A stretch of 64,000 bases of DNA from Corbicula japonica (taxonomy: Eukaryota > Mollusca > Bivalvia > Venerida > Cyrenidae), in contig JAZAYU010000053.1 of assembly GCA_038501625.1 (NCBI GenBank), positions 4,574,501 through 4,638,500 on the forward strand, written 5' to 3'. Within the stretch, counting starts at the first letter, position 1. Each line of letters begins with the position of its first letter. Under the pieces are notes generated by a model. The model did not search any database. It was not told where the DNA came from and was given only the letters and a program-made list of their open reading frames with translations. The translations under genes and the position numbers were made by a program. Below are positions 1-9,400 of this stretch, in pieces.

Positions 1-137
1 ACCAGAGTAAATGATTTTTTTATGCGAAATTGAAAACATGTTTCAATAGAGAACTTTACTGCAGCAAGGTGGAAGAATGTGTAAAAATATCACAGAAAAT
101 TGGTGAAATTTCATGAAGCATCAACCTGTCATTTTTA

Positions 138-267
138 CCCAAGGTTATAAAACTGAGATTAGAAACCAGTCTCAAATCTCAAGCATGTGATTGACTGGTC
201 GCCATTTCAGCCAATCCGATGCTTGAGTTTTGAAATTGGTTTTCATGCTCAGTTTTATAACCTTGGG
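138..267. mobile_element. Palindromic MITE, family A
   Basis: Near-perfect inverted repeat starting CCCAAGGTTATAAAACTGAG and ending with its complement. The centre is the dyad TGGTCGCCATTTCAGCC. No coding capacity. First of about 15 copies in the window. Confidence 0.85.
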
Positions 268-379
268 CACTAAGGTTGTAATGAATAATGAACATTTACT
301 AAAGTTTTTTGATTTTTGTACAAAATTAACCATGTGAAAGTGAATGATTCTTCAATGCATGATACAATGTTGATTTCAG

Positions 380-465
380 CTTTAGCAGCCTCAGTGACGT
401 GTGCCTCAGTTGCAATGGCAGATGCTGGTGTGGAGATGTATGACCTTGTTACTGGATGTTCTGCT
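380..465 (+). CDS. EXOSC6: EXOSC6 exon A
   Basis: Follows TTGATTTCAG and precedes GTATGT. It starts with two bases of a split codon and encodes 28 full codons, including SVAMADAGVEMYDLVTGCSA, the most diagnostic EXOSC6 block. It ends in phase 0. Confidence 0.88.
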
Positions 466-3400
466 GTATGTTTGCTGTTGATTTAAATCATTAACCCTGT
501 ACTCTATATAAATGCATGTGTCCGCAAGGGGTTATACTGGTTTACCCTTGTCTGTTTGTTCATGATTCCGTAACATCTGGGAGCCTGATATTTTGCATAT
601 TGCTTTATCCTATAGTCCCATATGGTGTTAAGTGATTTTATGCTTGTTGCTCATCTACTTCCTGTTTGCCACATATTTTTAGATTTTGTTACTATATAGG
701 TGCATTACATCAACAGGACATTTTTATTTTCTGTCACAGTTTTCTAAGTGGCTATAACATGTAGCAGACTGATATATTGTGCATATTGTATTATCTTATA
801 GTCCCATATGGTGTAAAGCGATTTTATGCTCCTAGCTCATCTACTTCCTGTTTTCCGAATATTTTTATGCCCCCACAAAGTGGGAGGCATATAGAGTTGC
901 ACTCGTCCGTCCGTACGTACGTACGAGTTTTGAAGTTCCACAGAAGTAAAAAATGTTGTCACACAAGCAAAGCTGTCACGCAAGTACCCTTCAATACGTG
1001 CGTCCGTCCGTACGTCCGTCCGTACGTCCCCAAATCTTGTGGCATCAACTCCTCCTAAACTATAAGGCGGATTTCTTTCAAACTTGCACAGATGATCAAG
1101 CAGGATGTCTAGATGATCGTAAAGAAAGGATTCTTTCCTGCAACCATTTTCACCAGAGTTATGGCCCTTTGTTATTACAAATTTTGTTCAGAAGTGGGGG
1201 CATCAGTGTCCAAGGACACATTCTAGTTAGATTTTGTTACTATAAAGGTGTTCTACTTAAATCCAAAGGTCATCTTTATCACTATACAGGTGCATGACAT
1301 AAACCAAAGGGCATCTTTATCACTTTATAGGTGCATTAGTTTACATAAACCAAAGGGCATCTTTATTGAAAAATGCATATTACATTTTGAAAGTCATATT
1401 TCTCACAGTGGGGGTATCACTAGTGAGCATTATCTCACAGATTTACTTATTTACTTTTAGAGGCTGGCAGATGACTGTATTCTGTTAGATCCATGCACTG
1501 AAGAAGAGTATTCCTCCAAGGTATGTCAACATCATTGTTACATTGGTTTTCAGGAATTGGCTTAGCTAGGGGAGTAGTTTAACAACTCTATGGGAGAAAT
1601 CATTCTTTAAAAAACTTCATGGAAAACTTCTCTATTCACTCAGTAGAGGGAGAAGTTCAGACCCCAAGAAGTTAAAACTGACATTGGAAACCAGTCTCAA
1701 AGCTCAAGGATCTGTTTGACTAAAATCAGACAATCAGATGCTTGAGACTTAGGACTGGCTTCCATTCTCAATTTTATAACCTTCAGCCCAGGACATTTGT
1801 AAGGCTGGATTTGTATCAGAAATTCCAGAGTGTGATTACCTGACCCAGTGTTTACCTGATCCTGTGTTATTCAAAGATTATTCATGCTAAACGTTATTTT
1901 CTTAGAAAACCTACCACTTTCACAAATCTCAAGAGACACTTGTCTGTTTTAAAATTACCTTATAGATAGATATTGTAATTTACTGTAAGTATTGGGACAC
2001 CCTCATTTTTCATAAAATAAATTATTTTTTGTATCATTATATTTTGGGACACATTTAGGATGGGTATTTTTTGATGTTCCTCTGTTTTGGTACACTTTTA
2101 GGAACCGAACAGTATTTTGGGTCCCTAAAATTTTGGACATGAGATTTGCGTTAGATATTTATGCATATGTTTTTCTCCATGATTTATGTTGCTGTTGTGT
2201 TTTTTCCCTTATTACCGGATATGCAGTGTATTTACGATGAATCTTCAGTAAACACAGGAGTAATCAAACAATGGTACCGAACTACCGGTGTATCTTTTCT
2301 AATAGTGTCAATTAAAAAAAACCACCTATATCTGTGGGTTGACTGTGAGGTTCAATAAAAATTATTTCCTGGGTAGTTGATCTGTGACAATGAAGTCAAT
2401 TCTTATCAAAACAGTAGAATCAAGTTGTCTTTCTCAATGAACTCCGAAAAAAAAGCCTTTTTCTGTTTTCAGTTAGAAGGCATCTTTCATCAGGAAACAA
2501 GCCATTACATAAACAGAAACGTTTTGAAATTAAAGAGTTTAAATAGATATGTGATTATTATTTCCTATTCCTTCATGAATAAACACAAAGTAAACAGAAT
2601 GTCAATTATGTCAATTAACATAATAAACTCTTTATTAAATGATGATTTTAATTACTGGATTTTATTCACTTCTCGACATATTTGAACACAAACATAAAGT
2701 ATTTTAATTCTCCAAACAAATGACACAAATTTTTACATTATTAAGTCATTCTAAATCTTTCAGCATCAACATTCTCATTTCCAAAATGAATATCTGACTG
2801 ATATTTTTACCCTTTTCTCCATAGATACAACTTTATTGCGTGGACAAACAGTTTAGATTCAAGATCGAAACTGTTCGCTTTTTTATTAATTAGGTCATTT
2901 CTGACCAAAATGCGACCAGTGCAGATCCTGATCAAATGGCACGGATGTGCACATACGTAAAAATAGGTATAAATGGAGTTAAAACAGTCATTTCAGGATT
3001 GATGGATATGAATGTTACTACAATTTTTACTTTAGAAATGACATATCCTTTCCAAGACCATAACGTATTTAAACGTGATAATATTTTGACTTCTCAAAAC
3101 CCGGCCCTGATTTACTGGAAGACACCCGAAACGTATTTTAACGTATCAAAAAAATTGCTTTCCAAAACCCGACCCTGTTTTGTCGTCGGTTACCTGTGGA
3201 TTTTAGTAAAAAGTCCTTACTTTGGTGGCTATTTAGAAGAACACGGAATCATAAATCAGTATTTTTTGACTGTAAGTCCTTTGAATGCATCGAATATTTT
3301 CTCTCAAATACCATATAGTAAGAAATTGTTTACACATGACTTAGATAATCAGATAAGGAAATTAGTAATCTTATCGAAGACCAATTTTAAGAAAAAAAAT

Positions 3401-6400
3401 CTTATTACAGTGTTTCTGTTTCTTCATCTTTCATTGTCAAAATAAAAAAGTTGCTCCAAAACAGTTATTCATTATTTTAAAAAATACCTGTATCTACCTA
3501 GTAATTACTTAAAATGACATGTTTTGCCATGGCATAAAAATTAATGACAGTTAATTAGATTAATTGATTTACGGAATTTTCGGTTAAAGTCTTCCAGCGA
3601 TAAACCGAATTTTTCGATTTGGTTTCACCCATTACGTAACAGAGCATTGAGATTCGGGATTTTAACACACTATTCTTGATATGCATATTCCACCTTTTTT
3701 TACAGAAGAAAGACTGTAACGTTATATAACGTGTTTTACAGTTATTTAATCGGTTTGTTACCATGTTTAAAATTCCGAATTTCATCAAAAGGTAGAATAC
3801 CTGTAACGGACAAAAGCTTATTATTCAAACATACACTAATGAACCGGCATTACAAAATTTTTACTCAGATTTAGGTTATGGGTTTTAAAATCGTGAAAAA
3901 AGCATACGTTTAAATACGTTTCGGGCGTCCTCCATTAAAACAGGGTCGGGTTTTTGAAGTCAAAATTTTGTCACGTTTAAATATGTTATGGACGTCCATC
4001 CGGAAAACAGGGTCGGGCGCCAAAAGGATATAAAGGTAGCTATATGTAAATGTTGCTGTAACTTAAGGAATTACATACCTAATTGTTACTGAATCTTCAG
4101 AAATGATGTATGTAAATATTACCCAAACCTCAGGGATCACTTGTATAAGTGTCAATGAAACTTCATGAATGATATATAGAAGTTATTACATGTATACTGT
4201 TACTGAAACTTCAGGAATGACATCCATGAGTTTGACTTTATATCAGAAAGAACATAAATGATGTAACTGAACAAAGCTTATTCAGAAATTAAGGTTTCTC
4301 TGTTTATTCAGAAATTAAGTTTTCTGTGTAGATTTAAAATCAGTAGAAGTAATCCTTTCTCAGATCTTTTGGAGTTCACATTAAAAGTTTGCTTTTTAGG
4401 AAACATTCTCTTCTTACCTAAAATAGTTTTCATTTACATTTTTGTTTCACAGTTCGATCTAGATAGCAAACTTAAAATCATTGTTTATATTCACACTTAT
4501 TCTCAACTGATGGAATAATAATATTATATTGTGATGTTATTTTATTTTGCACTGGTTGTTATTTTTGCATATGTTGCATTAGGCAGTGGACATGAAATCA
4601 AAACATTAACATATTATATCTTATTCAATGAGAATTGTACAATTGCGCAAATGACATGAATTGTGTGAAAATGTCATTTGAGCCATGTGTGCACAAAGTA
4701 TGCTCTGTGAAATAAAACGATACCACAGTTCAAAGTGGAAATATGAGACAGAAATTAGAAAACATCCCAAACTAATTTTCATGGCAACTATAAAACAATA
4801 CTAACATAGAAAGATGTTTATTACAACTTTCCAGCTATGTTTTACTGTGCTTGAACTAGTAAGGTTTGAAAATTATGCAGATTCAACATCTTAAGTGTGT
4901 TTGTTTATTTCAAAACTGATTTAGCAGAAATAAAATTTTAAAGAAATAATGGCCTATATTGTTGTGTGCAGACGACGGTACAGTTAACGCAGAAGTTAAG
5001 TAGGGGTGCATAAGGGTTTACTTACAAAACTTGCAGTTAGTTAAAAGATGACCTACCATAAAATAATATCTTGAATAACAGTTTGAACAATTAAACAATG
5101 TTGTTACATATATATATATATAATATACAAAATAGAAAGTATGGTGGGGGTAAAAAATGTTGTGCCGAAAATGGGGTTTATAATAATTACTTTTAAATTA
5201 GTTTATGATAATAAAACATTTCCCTTATTGTAGCCTCTTACTATAAAGTTTACAACTGTGATATGATTACGTCACATAACAATGTTAAGACACTCTGAAA
5301 CGTAAACAATAGGGTACATGTATAGGGTCAAATCTGGCTCACCACAATATGATAATTATGTTCCTGATTACTTATATATTTTATAAACATAGATGATGTT
5401 TCCCCAGCCAACATATAGTTTCTCTTCTATATCACAGAACAACATATGTTGAGGTAGAACTCCAGATATTATTTTTTCTGTTACACTTAACTCAGATGAC
5501 AAACGATAAATACACATTTTTTCGTTGTCATCAGAATGCATTGGTTTCCACTGATGAGATTTGTTAGCAAGGGTTTCAGCCAGTGAATGATGACATGTGC
5601 CTACATACACTGTTCCTCTCTTATCAGTTGTTAAGCTCAGTATATCATCAATAAACGGTTCACTCATATTTTGCTCTCTGCCTTCCAAATCATAGTTGCC
5701 AACAGTGTTTAAAAACTTGTTTGTAATGTGCAGTATTTCGGAGTTATTGCTTATAACAACAAACTCAGGAAAATAAATCAGGAAGGGCCCGTAATCATTG
5801 ATCGAGTCCCATTTAGCAGTAGTTAAGACAGCACCATCCATGGTGAGTATTTGCATGTCTGTCGGGCTGGATGCTATCAGGTTGTTATTGGTGCTAAGAT
5901 AAGCTATATGTATGAAACTTTTATCTGTACTGAATTGTTTTGTTACCACTAAACAGTCCTCTTGAACAGTTAAAAATAGAATCTTCTTGTCTTCAGGATT
6001 TGTAACTGAGATTTCATTGTCTCCAACCTTAGATATGCCTGAAGCTGACATCTTTTTAACATCTAGAAGATTTTTATTATTCGTGCCACATTTATGTAAC
6101 TGCTTCTTAACTTCTCCAATGTCAATGAGATAAACAAAGTCATTGCGGACCACTACAAGTCTACAGTCTGAGAGTTTACACATTCCGCGTATGATATTAG
6201 AACATTGTTCTTTTGATCTTGAATCTTTATTTGGGAAACTACAGCTAGGTAAATGTATTGTATGAATGAAAGCAGCACTTGGTTTTTCTGACCTTCTTTT
6301 CAGCCTGCCTAATCGAACAGTTTTTTCTTTTGTTTCTGCAAGCACAGGTAGAGCAAAGCTTTGATTGTCAGTTTCAAAACTGTACCAGGTTTTAGTTCTG

Positions 6401-9400
6401 CTTGTTTCGATGAGGTTCTTAGTGTCATTCTGAAGCTTATCTATTTGATGTTTAGTTTTTGCAAGAGTAATTAGAATTTCGTAATGTTTTCTGTCACTCA
6501 CTAGTTTGGAAAGCGTACATTCAACATCATCCAGTTGATGTTCTGCCAAGATTATCTTTTTCTCAAGTGACTGTTGTTGCGTTTGTTTGTTTTCAAGTTC
6601 ATTACACATGTTCTTTGCAGTTGTTTCCAAAGCCTCCAAAAGCTTGTTTGTTGTTTCATCCAGATTAGCAATGATCTGCTGTCGCTGGTCCTGGATACTT
6701 CTTTTCATTTTGTCTTTCTGATTAACAACTGCCAACAACGTGTCATATTTATTGGCTGAAAATTCTTCAAGACTGGTTTTCATTATTAGTTCTGCATCAA
6801 CAAGCAAGTCCGATACCAACTTCCTATTCTTTTCCAATGATGTTAACTCACTTTGAAATTTCTCTGTATCTTCAGTTAAGTAAAAAGGTATATATTTGAC
6901 ATCTGAGCAATTTATATGATTTGTATTCTTACAAATGATACAAGCTGTTTCTTCACAAATTTTACAGTAAAATTTAACAATTTTTTCAGTATGATATAAA
7001 CATTTGCTATAGCAAAACACCTCAGGCATATTGCTATTGTGTTGTAAATTATGACTAGACTGGTATCTTTTGTGAAAACGGATGCATGTTGCACACATAT
7101 ATTCCAAACATTCTTCACAGAATCCTTTAGCTTCCGTTATACTACCAAGGTCTCTTTCACAATGTTCACAGTATCTTAGACACGGTGCCTATCCATATCG
7201 GCTGTTTCTTTGCTAAATTCGCTATATCGGCTGTTTCTTTGCTTCGGCGACGGCTATTCTTTGCTAATAACAATGGATGGGGAGCATATGTCGAAGATTC
7301 CAGACGCAAATGTTACAGATATAAGGTATATTGTACAAAAAAAGGTTGTGCACGGAACATTAGAATGTCTAAACTATGCATTGTAGTGTTTACTTTTTAA
7401 ATATCGGCAATTGTGGCAGAAATCTCGATGAAACTAGTTGACGATACACAGATGTAGAGCACGAATCCAGCTTTTCCGTAGTCTATAACGAGTGTTTGCT
7501 TTGATATCTAACGTATCAAGCGATATATTATATTCATTTCTTCAATATTCTTCCAAAACATACTTACAAATAGGTTGAAATATTAATAGATTTATGTTTA
7601 ATGTTCCGTGCACAACCTTTTTTTGTACAATATACCTTATATCTGTAACATTTGCGTCTGGAATCTTCGACATATGCTCTCCATCCATTGTTATTAGCAA
7701 AGAATAGTCGTTGCCGAAGCAAAGAAACAGCCGATTCGGCGAATTTCGCAAAGAAACAGCCGGTATGGATAGGCACCGTGTTAGAGTGTTTGCATCTTTT
7801 ATCTCAGTTACTGAATCAGATGATGAACTTTGAGTGGTTGCTCCTTGCCAGTAACTAAATATTATTCCCATGTTAACTAATTGTAAAAGTTAAATATTTT
7901 TAGTTGGGAATAACCATTTGAGGAACTTAGCTGACAATTGCATTTGTGCATGTGACCTGAACTCATTTTTGATATGACACTTAAAGATAAGTTAAAGAAA
8001 CTTCTTCACATATCACAAACAGTTACCAGTATATTAACCCTTACTTGATTTATATGGGTTTTATAGCATAAGCGACCAGGGTAAAACCGGATCACCCAGT
8101 ACATCAGTGCTGACTGTAGATCTGGATCTACACTGGTTGCTAATCGAGCTAGAATTAGTTTATTGATCAGAATTTGAACCATGTAGATCCTGATCAGACA
8201 GCACACATGTGCTGGATGATCTGGATCTACACTTCACTTATGTATATCAGCCATATCCTATAGAGTAAAGGGAAAAAGAAAACTTAAGGTATGACCATCC
8301 TAATGAATACCTATATCAAGAAGAGTATCCAAGGAAGGTAACTATAGTAGTAAGTTAGGATAGATTTCTATCACCCAGGAGGACCGGGGTTCAAATCCCA
8401 CTGGAACCTAATTTTTTTTGTAAGCCTAGAGCTTAAATAATTGGCATTTCTTTTTTTTCCTGTATAATTCTGTCATTGAATATAAAATTCTCATGATTTA
8501 AACTAAAATAAGCAAAATAATCAAGATTAAAGGGGTTTTCGCTATCAGAATAGTGTTTATTCAAGTCATCAATTTGAAAATTTCTAAAACTGGACGGTAA
8601 ACTTCTCTGAAATTTTGTATAAATTTTGTTTAAGGTATATAGTTAAAAAATGGTAAATTTTTGTATATTGCACCAATCAGGATTTTGCACAATTTTCATT
8701 AATTTAGTCTCGTGAAATATAAAAAAATGCATTTTTAAAATTTATTTGGTCAAAAAATGTCATTTTAAGATAAATTATGTATTTATATATTATATCTTAA
8801 ATTGGTTTAGTGAAATATAACATATTTTGGATAAACTGTAAAAAAATAAGGGTTGAATTTATCAATAACAAAAAAATTTGTCACCGATTAAAGAATTTGG
8901 ATACTTTCACGTTTTTTCTCACTTTTTTAAATAAAAAAAGCTAAAAATCTCAAAAACTACACGGTGAAAATCATTAAAATTTTGCATACAAGTCAGTGGT
9001 ATGAAGCAGTTGATGAAAAAATAATCAGATGTTGGATTCTTAATAGTGCCCATTAGGATGGTCATACCTTAACATATAATGATTAATGAGGTTACAGTTT
9101 TAGCTATAAGTTAATAATACATTTTTTATCATTTATTTATAGTTAATAGGGCATAATTTAAAGAATTTTTTAATCTACAGTTTTAAAACATAATTATTTT
9201 TTTTTGACAAACATTTACATAAAACTTTATAAAAAGTAATTAGATGTGCAAGTTCCTTAAATGTCATGGTGTTGTACAAATAATTTCTTTATCTCAAACT
9301 AAGAATAGTACAACTGAAGGTGCACAAGATTAAATAGGGCTTGTACTTAACTGTTTAAGTGCAAAACACTAAATTTTTCACATTTGAAAGTAGTGTAGAC

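Noticed and set aside
2936..3445. 169-codon plus-strand frame
   Set aside because: Crosses one arm of an inverted-repeat element and a family B end; no recognised domain or codon signal.
7185..7776. Two similar ~70-codon frames in opposite orientation
   Set aside because: They are the two inverted arms of the 602-bp MITE; similarity is due to the palindrome, not to paralogous genes.
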